A stretch of DNA of 64,000 bases from Gracilibacillus massiliensis. GTDB taxonomy: Bacteria; Bacillota; Bacilli; Bacillales; Amphibacillaceae. Of this stretch, positions 18,065 to 26,703 are shown in pieces; positions within the stretch are counted from its first letter, which is position 1; the number at the start of each line of letters is the position of its first letter. The stretch is taken from contig NZ_CZRP01000013.1 of assembly GCF_001458115.1 (NCBI RefSeq), forward strand, positions 1,442,779 to 1,506,778. The letters run 5' to 3'. The position numbers and the translations under genes are program-made. The notes under the pieces are model-generated. The model was not told the DNA's origin and ran no database searches. It saw only the letters and a program-made list of their open reading frames with translations.

Positions 18065-18643
18065 TTTATTCATTTTATCCAAAAAGTCTCCTAACAGATC
18101 ATCGAGGTCTTCGTCTTCGGTTTCTTCGGGTTCGTTGGTGTCGCGGTTTTGATTTAATGCTTGATTCCAATCAATTGAATCTAAATCATCTTCTGGTTCT
18201 TGGTTACTTGAAGGGATTTCCTTGTTTTCATCTTCCAAAGGTTCTTGCCTATCTGCTTCCTCTGGAGGTTCTTCCTGTAGATAGAGTGCTTCATCGATAT
18301 CTGTTGCATTGCTGTTTAGTGACGCTAACAAGGAAGTGGAACGAACCGGATCATTCAGGAGCTGGTACATGATACTTCCTAACAACGCTTCAGAATGTTC
18401 ATGTTTAATCCAATTACGTTGTGCTTTGGTTAAACGTTTAGGAATAGGCACTGTAATGGTTTCCTGCTCTTTCGAAGTTCCCTCGTTGACACCTTTTATG
18501 ACAAACTCAGCTATTTTACTGGAAAAGTTACGACGCTCTATTTCTTTTAAACGCTGCAATTCCTTTAGAATATAATCAGGTGTATCTGATGGTATCCGAA
18601 ATGATATTGTTTGACCTCTATTGACTTGGTTATTTTTCTTCAT
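18062..18643 (-). CDS. ParR-like DNA-binding adaptor
   Basis: 193 aa. The N-terminal part (about 10-60: GQTISFRIPSDTPDYILKEL then NFSSKIAEFVIKG) reads like a ribbon-helix-helix domain. The C-terminal half is strongly acidic (E, D, P-rich, about 115-193). It starts 9 bp after the ParM-like gene, the usual parM-parR order. By analogy it would bind the centromere-like repeats at 19955-20101 and link them to the ParM filament. The acidic tail would be the filament contact (inference). The stop is inside palindrome A7. Confidence 0.7.
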   Translation of the reverse strand: MKKNNQVNRGQTISFRIPSDTPDYILKELQRLKEIERRNFSSKIAEFVIKGVNEGTSKEQETITVPIPKRLTKAQRNWIKHEHSEALLGSIMYQLLNDPVRSTSLLASLNSNATDIDEALYLQEEPPEEADRQEPLEDENKEIPSSNQEPEDDLDSIDWNQALNQNRDTNEPEETEDEDLDDLLGDFLDKMNK

Positions 18644-18652
18644 ATAATCACC

Positions 18653-19813
18653 TTATGATTGTTGTGAGACTTTTTTCTCTTCCTTCTTACCAGACTTCTT
18701 GATATGTTCCGCAATCAGTTTATAATAAGCATTTGCCATCATCCATATGCTTTCCTTTTCATCTTCAAAAAATTCAATGTTATATCCGTCTAAATTATTG
18801 TTTAATGTTTTCAAGTATTCTTTTAATACATTCGATCCACCACCCACAAAATAACAAATTTCTGTTTGTGAATTTTTTTGCCATACATTTCGCAACAATC
18901 GGTATTGTTTCTTCGCTAATTCTAATAAAATTCGATCTGTGGATTCATGGACGTTCGTTCTGCTCCCTTTTACCATTATATGATTACGGTCATTTTTTCT
19001 AGTAATAATGTCCACGACGTCACGACGACTGTCTAATTCGACACCATGTTTTGAGAATATTTCTTCCCGGATAAGCTCAAGCGACTCGGACACACCAAGA
19101 TTAAACCCTTGGGCTTTATCATCATCAACGGTTCTATTTTTAATTACTGCTATATCTGTTGATAAACCACCAATATCTTGAATTAAGATTTGTTTGTCAA
19201 TCAATTTCTTATTGATAATTTTTAAATCCTGATCCATCACAAGATTGATAAACGCGGCAAACCCTTCCGGATATACTTTCGCTTCATCAAACTTTATGTT
19301 CACTTTTTTACCTTGGTGTTGGGGAGTAACTAAAAATTCGACCTGATGAACAGAACCGATCAGCTTGGAGCGATACCCTGCATCTTTTCCTTCTTTTACT
19401 TCACGCAAAGGCAAACCTGTTCCCAACGTATAATTGGCATCAATCACTTGATTACTATTTAGTTTAAAGGCATTTACTGCATCTAATGCTATCGTCGCAA
19501 AAAGCATGACTAATGTTTGGTCTTCCTGGGATTTACTGCTACCTGGATCAAGCTCTGTTGAATTGCTTGCTTTTGCCGCTAAATGTCCTACCCGATAAAT
19601 CGCATTGTTTTCTTTCAATGCAGGTGAATGTATACGAATATGTAACCCTTCTATAGGATCCTTTTGGTCTAATTCTTCTATTCCGATTACAGGACGGTCT
19701 TCCGTATCTCTAGCCATAATATTTGGCAGATTGAACTCTCTTTCCATTTCTCCAAATATCGCCTTAACGGAATCATTTCCCACATCAATTGCTGCTATTC
19801 TTGATTGACTCAT
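18653..19813 (-). CDS. ParM/StbA-type actin-like ATPase
   Basis: 386 aa with the actin/Hsp70 nucleotide fold: phosphate-1 motif AAIDVGNDSVK near residue 6, phosphate-2 IQDIGGLSTDIAV near 215, and adenosine motif CYFVGGGSNVLKEYL near 325. ParM forms filaments that push apart replicated DNA. Such genes are typical of low-copy plasmids but also occur on Bacillaceae chromosomes. The partner gene and an upstream repeat region complete a ParMRC-like locus. The basic tail KKSGKKEEKK is notable. The ATG has GGAT-rich, weak SD context (AGAAAGGATGGAAAC). Confidence 0.85.
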   Translation of the reverse strand: MSQSRIAAIDVGNDSVKAIFGEMEREFNLPNIMARDTEDRPVIGIEELDQKDPIEGLHIRIHSPALKENNAIYRVGHLAAKASNSTELDPGSSKSQEDQTLVMLFATIALDAVNAFKLNSNQVIDANYTLGTGLPLREVKEGKDAGYRSKLIGSVHQVEFLVTPQHQGKKVNIKFDEAKVYPEGFAAFINLVMDQDLKIINKKLIDKQILIQDIGGLSTDIAVIKNRTVDDDKAQGFNLGVSESLELIREEIFSKHGVELDSRRDVVDIITRKNDRNHIMVKGSRTNVHESTDRILLELAKKQYRLLRNVWQKNSQTEICYFVGGGSNVLKEYLKTLNNNLDGYNIEFFEDEKESIWMMANAYYKLIAEHIKKSGKKEEKKVSQQS

Positions 19814-19954
19814 ATGTTTCCATCCTTTCTACCTTTTACATTCAGACTTCTATTTATAATAAAAGTCTTAGAAAAAGGATATGTGATATCAAGGCTTTCA
19901 TCAATGCCTTTCGTTGAAAAGAAAGATAATCGTAATCTTTTTGAAAAGTAGCGA

Positions 19955-20101
19955 ATTTGTATACATTTTTGCATCAGATGTATGCAATATTTGTATACAT
20001 TCTTTCATCTCAACATGTTTACGGTTTTGTGTACTTGTAAACCTTTTATGCAAGCAGTGTGTGCTACTTTGTTTACATGTATACGGTAATGTATATGTAA
20101 T
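19955..20101. promoter_or_regulatory. Repeat region upstream of parM, candidate parC centromere
   Basis: TTTGTATACATT occurs twice exactly (19955-19966, 19990-20001) with a near copy ATGTATGCAAT between them. Further variants are GTTTAC...GTAAAC near 20017-20043, ACATGTATAC near 20075, and GTATATGTAA near 20091. An AT-rich block of short repeats directly upstream of parM is what a parC site looks like. It lies between parM (minus) and the HEAT-like gene (plus) and must also hold both promoters. Confidence 0.55.
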
Positions 20102-20224
20102 CTATTGCGGTTACTTTTACAATAAAAAATGTGAATGAATCGTTTTATTCTGAATGTTATACTTGTAGGATAGATTGAGATTACAGATTTACTCACAAAT
20201 CTATAAAACATGAGGTGATGTTAA

Positions 20225-20770
20225 TTGGATAATCAAATGAAAATAGAATTCGAAAAATCTAAAACAGGTGACAAAGAGGAACGTTTTCAAGCTTATCAAA
20301 CTATTTTAAAAGCAACAGATCAAAAAGTGGATTGGGCATATGAGGTGTGGGACCAGCTACTAGAAGACTTGTCACATAAAGATAACCATCAGCGCTCTCG
20401 TGCCGCCCAATATTTAGCTAATTTGGCTAAAAATGATCCAGACATGAGGATGATGAAGGATTTTTCGAAGTTGTGGGAAGTAACAAAAGATGAAAAGTTT
20501 GTCACCGCCAGACACAGCCTTCAATCGATATGGAAAGTCGGAATTGCTGGAACGCCCCAACAGGAAATGGTGATGGAATATATGGTGGATCGTTTTGAAA
20601 ACGGTACAGAGGCAAAAAACTATACATTAATTCGTAATGACATCATGCAAAATATGAAAAATATCTATGACTATTCTAATGATGAAACCATCAAACAAAC
20701 TGCCCTAAATCTAATTGAGACAGTTGACGACCAAAAATACAGAAAAAAGTATATGAATATATGGAAATAG
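20225..20770 (+). CDS. HEAT-repeat-like protein
   Basis: 181 aa, TTG start after GAGGTGATG. It is all alpha-helical in appearance, with paired helices such as WAYEVWDQLLEDLSH, NHQRSRAAQYLANLAK and TARHSLQSIWKVGIAG, the pattern of HEAT/ALK-repeat proteins. No membrane segment or signal is present. A decayed duplicate lies at 14114-14443. Divergent from parM. Molecular function unknown. Helical repeats suggest protein or DNA binding. Confidence 0.65.
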   Translation: MDNQMKIEFEKSKTGDKEERFQAYQTILKATDQKVDWAYEVWDQLLEDLSHKDNHQRSRAAQYLANLAKNDPDMRMMKDFSKLWEVTKDEKFVTARHSLQSIWKVGIAGTPQQEMVMEYMVDRFENGTEAKNYTLIRNDIMQNMKNIYDYSNDETIKQTALNLIETVDDQKYRKKYMNIWK

Positions 20771-20788
20771 TATTTTTAAACAATGAAC

Positions 20789-20848
20789 AAAGCTGAAGAC
20801 TGTTATGTCTTCAGCTTTGTGAAACAGTAGAACCGTCCCCATGTTTCA
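20789..20848. repeat. Terminator hairpin plus family A palindrome (A8)
   Basis: AAAGCTGAAGAC and GTCTTCAGCTTT form a perfect 12-bp stem (20789-20818), followed by palindrome 20820-20848, which contains the TGA stop of ilvD. The hairpin lies between two convergent genes and can serve both. Confidence 0.85.
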
Positions 20849-22516
20849 GTCCATCACGCCGCCATTGGATGCGTTTGTTACTAGTTTGGAGTATCTGCCT
20901 AACCAGCCGTTTTTTATTTTTGGTTCAAAAGGTTTTAGTTGTTTTCTTCGTTTTTCTAATTCTTGATCTGATAGGTTTACATGCAATGTTCTTTTTGGCA
21001 AATTAATGCTAATTTTATCGCCATTTTCAATTAACGCAATCGGTCCACCTTCTGCTGCTTCGGGTGAGATATGTCCAATTGAAATACCACGGGAAGCACC
21101 TGAGAAACGGCCATCTGTTAAAAGTGCTACACTACTGCCTAAACCACGTCCCATAATAGCTGATGTAGGTGCTAACATCTCTGGCATTCCTGGTCCGCCT
21201 TTTGGCCCTTCATAACGGATAATTAACACATGTCCTTCTCGTACAGCTCCATTATCTATCGCTTCTTGTGCTTGCTCTTGAGACTCAAAGACGATTGCTT
21301 CTCCTTCAAACACACTAATATTAGGATCAACAGCACCTACTTTAATAACCGCTCCTTCTGGTGCAATATTTCCGTATAAAATAGATAATCCGCCCACAGG
21401 ACTGTATGGGTTATCTTTCGAGCGAATAACTTGATTATTGGTAATTTTATACTCGCTAACAAGCTCACCCATTGTCTTTCCAGTAATCGTTAACCGGTCT
21501 GGGTGAATGGCTTCTGGAATCCTAGTTAGCTCATTAATAATGGCACTCACACCACCAGCTTTATTTATATCATCCATGGAGATATCAGATGCAGGCATAA
21601 TTTTTGCAAGATAAGGAACACGTTCTGCAATATTGTTTATTTCCGAGAGATTATAGTCAATCCCTGCCTCTTTAGCAATGGCTAGTGTGTGCAGTACGGT
21701 ATTAGTAGATCCTCCCATCGCCATATCCAATGCAAATGCATCATCGATCGCTTCTTTTGTGATGATATCTCTTGGTTTTACATCTTCTTCCACCATGCGA
21801 ACAAGATGTTTCGCAGCTTCGAAAATCAATTCTTTACGTTTTTCACTTGTAGCAACTACAGAACCGTTTCCAGGTAATGCTAAGCCCAACATTTCCATTA
21901 AACAGTTCATCGAATTGGCAGTGAACATTCCCGAGCAGGATCCACAAGTGGGACAAGCATTGTTCTCAATATCTTTAAATTCCTCTTCTGTCATCTTACC
22001 CGATTTATAGGCACCAACACCTTCAAAAACGGATGACAAGGATAGTTGTTTACCGCTAGAGCTTGTACCAGCTTCCATTGGTCCACCTGAAACAAATACA
22101 GAAGGTACATTTGTACGGGCAGCGGCCATTAACATACCAGGTGTGATTTTGTCACAGTTTGGAATGTAAAATACTCCGTCAAACCAATGTGCATTTATTA
22201 CGGTTTCTGCACTATCGGCAATTAGTTCCCGACTTGGTAAGGAATAGCGCATACCGATATGTCCCATCGCAATGCCATCATCCACCCCAATCGTATTGAA
22301 CTCAAATGGAATACCACCTGCTTCAATGATCGCTTCTTTTACGACCTCGGCAAATTCACGTAAATGGACATGACCAGGAATAATATCAATATAAGAGTTA
22401 CAAACACCGATAAACGGTTTACCTAAATCCTTGGTTTTCACTTTCCCCGTAGCATACAAAAGACTACGATGAGGAGCACGATCTACCCCCATTTTAATCG
22501 TATCACTTCTTCTCAT
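20846..22516 (-). CDS. ilvD: Dihydroxy-acid dehydratase
   Basis: 556 aa, full length for IlvD, which dehydrates 2,3-dihydroxy-isovalerate and -methylvalerate in valine, leucine and isoleucine synthesis. Iron-sulfur cysteines are in [13 protein letters not shown] and [29 protein letters not shown] and [21 protein letters not shown] are family signatures. Other ilv/leu genes are not present here. The gene has its own promoter and follows a GntR-type regulator, which is unusual for branched-chain synthesis. The stop is inside palindrome A8. Confidence 0.95.
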   Translation of the reverse strand: MRRSDTIKMGVDRAPHRSLLYATGKVKTKDLGKPFIGVCNSYIDIIPGHVHLREFAEVVKEAIIEAGGIPFEFNTIGVDDGIAMGHIGMRYSLPSRELIADSAETVINAHWFDGVFYIPNCDKITPGMLMAAARTNVPSVFVSGGPMEAGTSSSGKQLSLSSVFEGVGAYKSGKMTEEEFKDIENNACPTCGSCSGMFTANSMNCLMEMLGLALPGNGSVVATSEKRKELIFEAAKHLVRMVEEDVKPRDIITKEAIDDAFALDMAMGGSTNTVLHTLAIAKEAGIDYNLSEINNIAERVPYLAKIMPASDISMDDINKAGGVSAIINELTRIPEAIHPDRLTITGKTMGELVSEYKITNNQVIRSKDNPYSPVGGLSILYGNIAPEGAVIKVGAVDPNISVFEGEAIVFESQEQAQEAIDNGAVREGHVLIIRYEGPKGGPGMPEMLAPTSAIMGRGLGSSVALLTDGRFSGASRGISIGHISPEAAEGGPIALIENGDKISINLPKRTLHVNLSDQELEKRRKQLKPFEPKIKNGWLGRYSKLVTNASNGGVMD

Positions 22517-22537
22517 TTTTACTCACACCTCTCTTCG

Positions 22538-22592
22538 TTGTATAATGTATTTTATATTGTATGTTGTCTGCTGTCAAATTAGTTGTATGATC
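22538..22592 (-). promoter_or_regulatory. ilvD promoter with TTGTATRnTS repeats
   Basis: On the minus strand TTGACA (22572-22577) and TAAAAT (22549-22554) are 17 bp apart, a near-consensus vegetative promoter. TTGTATAATG (22538), TTGTATGTTG (22557) and TTGTATGATC (22583) on the plus strand flank it. TTGTACAATG recurs at 23353 in front of the GntR gene. TTGTACAA fits the TNGT-ACNA pattern of FadR-type operators, so the GntR protein probably acts at both places. Confidence 0.65.
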
Positions 22593-22593
22593 T

Positions 22594-22625
22594 AAAAAAG
22601 ACACCTTGGCAATTACCAAGATGTC
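22594..22625 (-). terminator. Terminator of the GntR gene
   Basis: On the minus strand GACATCTTGG and CCAAGGTGTC pair around a short loop and are followed by TTTTTT. It separates the regulator from ilvD. Confidence 0.9.
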
Positions 22626-22637
22626 TCCATTTAACTC

Positions 22638-23312
22638 TTATTCAATTCCTAATTCATCCATCGCATGCAATATATGAATTTTCATTGCACTTCTTGCCCC
22701 TTCTGGGTTGCGATTTTTCATAAATTCCATAATCATCTTGTGATCGTTTATCGTATCTTTAATAGCGAGCTCTTTTTTTTGAGAGAGAATCACGCCCTTA
22801 TCGATCGCTTGATAAATAACGGGCATTAACTTTTCCATAAACTCATTATGCGTTGCCTTTACGATCGATTTATGAAAATTTTGTTCTACGTCGGTCCGAT
22901 CTTCTTTCCGTTTAATTCTTTGCTCTATTTGTTTTCCATACTCTAAAATACGCTTTAATTCCATATCGCTCGCTCGAATTGTTGCATAATAAGCTGCCTC
23001 TGGTTCAAAAATTAAGCGCATCTCGTATAAGTCCTTCGCATTAATTTTAGCATCGGTAAGAAAGCTTAAAGATTCTAAATTTTCCGGATCAATATCATCT
23101 TTTATATAGGTGCCTTTCCCTCTTCTAATCTCCACTACACCATTGGTAACTAATATGCGAATCGCTTCGCGAAGTGTTGTTCTGCTGATATTTAGTTCTT
23201 CTGATAATTCATTTTCATTCGGAAGCTTATCACCTGGAAGAAACCTTTTCTCTATTGTAATCATTGACATTAAGTCATCTGCTACACTATCAGATAGTCG
23301 TTTTTGCATCAT
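22638..23312 (-). CDS. GntR-family regulator, FadR subfamily
   Basis: 224 aa. A winged helix-turn-helix (LPNENELSEELNISRTTLRE, with IRRGKGTYI in the wing) is followed by an all-helical FCD effector domain (EMRLIFEPEAAYYATIRASD, EQNFHKSIVKATHNEF, DHKMIMEFM). The FCD histidines usually bind a metal and a carboxylic acid effector. Relatives control sugar-acid or amino-acid catabolism. It lies directly upstream of ilvD and shares operator-like repeats with it, so ilvD is a likely target. Confidence 0.88.
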   Translation of the reverse strand: MMQKRLSDSVADDLMSMITIEKRFLPGDKLPNENELSEELNISRTTLREAIRILVTNGVVEIRRGKGTYIKDDIDPENLESLSFLTDAKINAKDLYEMRLIFEPEAAYYATIRASDMELKRILEYGKQIEQRIKRKEDRTDVEQNFHKSIVKATHNEFMEKLMPVIYQAIDKGVILSQKKELAIKDTINDHKMIMEFMKNRNPEGARSAMKIHILHAMDELGIE

Positions 23313-23413
23313 AAAACCCCATTAATATCTTTTCTTTCAAGTATAGCACAGGTTGTACAATGGGACAGACATGTTAAGGACAGCTATCGATCAAAAGCTA
23401 TCTTTTCTAGTCA

Positions 23414-23605
23414 CTAAAACAAATCCAGCTGCTCTGTCTGCCCTAAGCGATCAATAACTGCTGGCTCATGATCTTGGAAGTAGGCATGATGCAACCATTT
23501 ATCTGTTGTCATTACTTTTTTGCGTGCGTGTTTGGCAAAGCGTTTGCGTTGGTATTGAAAATCAGTCGCTTCTTGTTCGGTTAACGTGTGGATATTCCTT
23601 ATCAT
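23414..23605 (-). CDS. Small protein, possibly N-terminally truncated
   Basis: 63 aa if read from the ATG at 23605 (MIRNIHTLTEQEATDFQYQR). The frame also runs on through palindrome A9 to 23638. There is no ribosome binding site because the palindrome occupies that position. The sequence is basic in the middle (RKRFAKHARKK) and ends GQTEQLDLF. I do not recognise it. It may be the surviving 3' end of a gene whose 5' end was replaced by the repeat. Confidence 0.35.
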   Translation of the reverse strand: MIRNIHTLTEQEATDFQYQRKRFAKHARKKVMTTDKWLHHAYFQDHEPAVIDRLGQTEQLDLF

Positions 23606-23608
23606 GAA

Positions 23609-23637
23609 TGAAACAGTAGAACCGTCCCCATGTGTCA
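23609..23637. repeat. Family A palindrome, divergent copy A9
   Basis: TGAAACAGTAGAACCGTCCC then CATGTGTCA. The right end differs from the family (TGTGTCA instead of TGTTTCA) exactly where it overlaps the -35 element of the next gene. Confidence 0.75.
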
Positions 23638-23658
23638 CAAATATTAAACTTTATCGTC
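23633..23658 (+). promoter_or_regulatory. ECF41-type promoter
   Basis: TGTCACA (23633-23639), a 15-bp spacer, then CGTC (23655-23658). This matches the promoter described for ECF41 sigma factors. It lies 35 bp ahead of the start of the operon that encodes such a sigma factor, so autoregulation is likely. Confidence 0.75.
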
Positions 23659-23692
23659 TTGTTTGATGAATTTATCTTTAGGAGGTTTTCTT

Positions 23693-24979
23693 ATGAATCA
23701 TAATTGGGATGTTGTTATTGTCGGTGGTGGATTATCTGGTTATGTGGCAGCTAATTATGCAGCAAGAACAGACTTATCTGTATTGCTCTTAGAGAAGGGA
23801 AAAGTAGTGGGTGGTAGAGCCAGGACAAATAAGGTAAAGCAGCAATATTTAAACTTAGGACCGCATGCGCTTTATAAAAATGGAAAGGCAAGTACTATTC
23901 TTAAAGAATTAAACATCACGCTTCATGGTCAATCACCTAAATTAGATGGCAACCTAATAGAGAATAACCTTGAATACCCTGCTCCATTTACACCTCTGAA
24001 TCTTTTTACAACAAAGCTTTTAAATGGGAAAGAACGTATTGAATGGATGAGACTTTTATTAAAGATAATGAGCGTAAACCCGGACAAACTGGAAAAGAAA
24101 ACCTATTCCCAGTGGGTGAGTGATGTTACTCATTCTAAAAAGGTGGAGCAATTATTATACACGCTTGGCAGACTCGCCACATACAGTCATGCGCCAGAAA
24201 AAATGAGTGCTAAAGTAATGATCTCCCATATTAAAATAGCTACAAAGGGGGTACTTTATCTGGATGGTGGTTGGCAAACAATCATTGACCAGCTTCACAA
24301 CAAAGCAATTCTATCAGGTGTTCAGGTTCAGACCCAAACAGCCGTCAGACAAATAGAACTGCTGAAAGAGGAGGATCAAGTCAAATTGGTTACCTCCTCG
24401 AACGAAGAAATTATAGCGGGAAATGTGATTTGGACAGCTGGTCCACAAGAACTCGAAGGAATGTTCCTCGATAAGAATATCAGCTTTCTCAACGAAATGA
24501 CCGCAATAAAAGGTGCGGCATTAGATGTTGCATTATCTCAGCTTCCTATTCCAAAGAAGCTCTTTGCAATGGATATTTCTGATCCACTCTATTATGCGGT
24601 GCACTCTGCCTATGCCAGACTCTCTGAAAATTCCAATAATGTCGTTCTCCATGTATTTAAATATCACCATCCAGATGAGCAGATTGATAGTACCCATGAT
24701 AATATATTACTAGAGCAATTTTTAGATAAACTGCAGCCAGGGTGGAAGCAATATTTGATAACAAAACGTTTTCTCCCTCATATAACAGTCAATCAACGCC
24801 TGCCACAATTAGGAGATAAACAGAAATTGTCAGCTCTTAAATCTTCCCTTCCACGCATATATCTAGCAGGAGATTGGGCTTCTTCTGACTCGATATTGGC
24901 AGAAGGAGCAGTCAGCAGCGGAAAACAAGCTGCAGAGGAACTTATTTTAAATGAAAAGAGGGAAAAACGTGCTAATTAG
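23693..24979 (+). CDS. FAD-dependent amine oxidase/phytoene-desaturase-like oxidoreductase
   Basis: 428 aa from the ATG at 23693, which has TTTAGGAGG upstream. An in-frame ATG at 23663 has no site. The Rossmann FAD motif VIVGGGLSGYVAANYAA opens the protein and a second FAD contact, IYLAGDWASSDSILAEGAVSSGKQ, closes it in two pieces. The fold is that of protoporphyrinogen oxidase or carotenoid desaturase. The substrate is unknown. Its 3' end overlaps the sigma factor gene. ECF41 genes are usually linked to an oxidoreductase, carboxymuconolactone decarboxylase or epimerase gene, so this is the probable target enzyme. Confidence 0.85.
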   Translation: MNHNWDVVIVGGGLSGYVAANYAARTDLSVLLLEKGKVVGGRARTNKVKQQYLNLGPHALYKNGKASTILKELNITLHGQSPKLDGNLIENNLEYPAPFTPLNLFTTKLLNGKERIEWMRLLLKIMSVNPDKLEKKTYSQWVSDVTHSKKVEQLLYTLGRLATYSHAPEKMSAKVMISHIKIATKGVLYLDGGWQTIIDQLHNKAILSGVQVQTQTAVRQIELLKEEDQVKLVTSSNEEIIAGNVIWTAGPQELEGMFLDKNISFLNEMTAIKGAALDVALSQLPIPKKLFAMDISDPLYYAVHSAYARLSENSNNVVLHVFKYHHPDEQIDSTHDNILLEQFLDKLQPGWKQYLITKRFLPHITVNQRLPQLGDKQKLSALKSSLPRIYLAGDWASSDSILAEGAVSSGKQAAEELILNEKREKRAN

Positions 24980-25829
24980 TAATGAAGAATATCAGCATTA
25001 CAAACCATTGTTATTTTCTTTAGGTTACAGGTTACTAGGTTCCGTTGTGGAGACAGAAGATATGTTACAGGAAACGTTTTTAAAAGCTTCCTTAATCAAT
25101 GAAGAAAACATAGAAAACAAAAAAGCATATCTTTGCAAAATGATGACGAACCGCTGTCTTGATCTTTTGAAGTCCAGTTCACGACGAAATGATTATATTG
25201 GTCCCTGGAACCCTGAACCATTAATGCTGGATCACTTACATGCGATTGATCCATCTGAATTATTACTGCAGAAGGAAGGATTAAGTGTTGCTTATCTAAG
25301 GATGATGGAGCATCTAAAACCTGATGAACGAGCAGTCCTGCTTTTAAGGGAGGTTTTTGATTTCCCATATGCAGAAATTGCAAACACCATCGAAAAGAAA
25401 GAGGAAAACTGCAGAAAAATCTTTAGTAGGGCTAAGCAAAAAATCTCAGCAGTAGAAGGAGAAAGTTTGGATTACGAAAGGAATAAGAATCTTGTTAACC
25501 GTTTTATTGAAGCATTTCAAAAACAGAATACCAATGTGTTATTAGAGCTCATTTCAGAAAAGGTTACACTGTTTTCTGATGGGGGTGGAAAGGTTCATGC
25601 TGCTGTACGTCCTATTGAATCCTTCTCCAATGTGCTCGCTTTTCTGTTTGGCATCTCCAAAAAAGCACCGGCAGATTTTCAGTTCCATGTAAAGACCGTC
25701 AATCAACAGCCAGCCATTTTAATTTATATGTATGGCAAGTTGCAGAGTATCATCAACTTTTATATTCAGGATGAAACTATTAATGAAATTTACATCACTA
25801 TGAATCCTGATAAGCTATTTAGTTCTTAA
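24969..25829 (+). CDS. ECF41-type (SigJ-like) RNA polymerase sigma factor
   Basis: About 286 aa. GTG at 24969 has AGAGGG at a good distance. An ATG at 24951 in frame is possible. Sigma region 2 (LFSLGYRLLGSVVETEDMLQ and FLKA) and region 4 (LKPDERAVLLLREVFDFPYA, then EKKEENCRKIFSRAKQKI) are followed by a SnoaL-like C-terminal domain (about 175-286) that replaces an anti-sigma factor in ECF41. The start overlaps the oxidoreductase gene by 11 bp, so translation is coupled. The usual DGGGK motif of the C-terminal domain is present (SDGGGKVHAAVRP). Confidence 0.9.
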   Translation: MLISNEEYQHYKPLLFSLGYRLLGSVVETEDMLQETFLKASLINEENIENKKAYLCKMMTNRCLDLLKSSSRRNDYIGPWNPEPLMLDHLHAIDPSELLLQKEGLSVAYLRMMEHLKPDERAVLLLREVFDFPYAEIANTIEKKEENCRKIFSRAKQKISAVEGESLDYERNKNLVNRFIEAFQKQNTNVLLELISEKVTLFSDGGGKVHAAVRPIESFSNVLAFLFGISKKAPADFQFHVKTVNQQPAILIYMYGKLQSIINFYIQDETINEIYITMNPDKLFSS

Positions 25830-25939
25830 TCATTAAGCAAAATGGAGCCTCTCATCTACTAAACTGTAAAATCTAATATCTGACCAGGAGTGGCGAATAA
25901 TGAAAGATTTATATCCGTTACCTATCTTCTTTTCTGACC

Positions 25940-25981
25940 AAAAAACGGCAGACGTATTCACTTATACAGAATATGTCTGCC
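25940..25981 (-). terminator. Terminator of the ABC operon
   Basis: GGCAGAC and GTCTGCC, extended by partly paired TATTC/GAATA, with TTTTTT following on the minus strand, 27 bp beyond the permease stop. Confidence 0.85.
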
Positions 25982-26007
25982 TGCCAGTAGTAAATTTACC
26001 TTTTCAC

Positions 26008-26703
26008 TTAGTCATCCATTCGTTCTTTTTTAAAACAGATATAAGTAAATATCGCGGCAGCAAGCGTCCATATCGCTACAATTCCTATCGGTGTCCATGA
26101 ATTCGTGTCGTGCATGTCGATTAACTGCATGATTGGAAAGTAATTCGCTATTGTGATGGCGATATTGTCTTCGCCGAGACCGAGAAAATCAATCATCGGT
26201 GTGAATCCAAATAAAAACATAACCGGCATTAAATAGGCAGATGTGGCAGCAATGGAATTTGTGAATAATCCGATTCCAATTCCCAAGAATAAAAAGAATA
26301 GAAATAATAGGATTAACCCGATGATTGCCTGTACATTCAAGAATGGATCAATGCCGACAAGTACTAGAGAGATCATTAATGCTATCAACGTCATGAGTCC
26401 GACTACTAGACTTTTACCAATGATGATATCCATAAATGAAGCTGGTGACAGCATCAGCCCTCGTAATGTCTTCTTCTCATTTTCCTCCGCCATCATCGTC
26501 ATCATCGAGCTCGCTGTTACAGAAGAAAAGGTGACACCGACAATTAAATATAACATCGGGATCGGAAGACCTTCTCCATCACCCAATCGACTGTAAATTA
26601 ACGCTAAGATAATAGGGATGATTGGCATCGTCAAAAGCATCATATTCTTCATGAAATCTTTTAAATCTTTTTCAAAAATGGCACCTATACGTTGTGTATT
26701 CAT
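26008..26703 (-). CDS. ABC-2 type transporter permease
   Basis: 231 aa with six predicted membrane helices; the first is near residues 20-40 and the last near 205-222. EENEKKTLRGLMLSPAS between helices 2 and 3 is the usual ABC-2 permease loop. The start codon shares its base with the end of the ATPase gene (position 26703), so the pair is translationally coupled. Substrate unknown. Confidence 0.85.
   Translation of the reverse strand: MNTQRIGAIFEKDLKDFMKNMMLLTMPIIPIILALIYSRLGDGEGLPIPMLYLIVGVTFSSVTASSMMTMMAEENEKKTLRGLMLSPASFMDIIIGKSLVVGLMTLIALMISLVLVGIDPFLNVQAIIGLILLFLFFLFLGIGIGLFTNSIAATSAYLMPVMFLFGFTPMIDFLGLGEDNIAITIANYFPIMQLIDMHDTNSWTPIGIVAIWTLAAAIFTYICFKKERMDD

Noticed and set aside
1478-23637. 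Family A palindromes as parS sites
   Set aside because: They contain TGAAACA and TGTTTCA half-sites, but in the outward order with a 15-bp core between them, opposite to parS.
25900-26100. Plus-strand frame beginning MKDLYPLPIF with a weak SD
   Set aside because: It runs through the ABC operon terminator and into the antisense of the permease gene.
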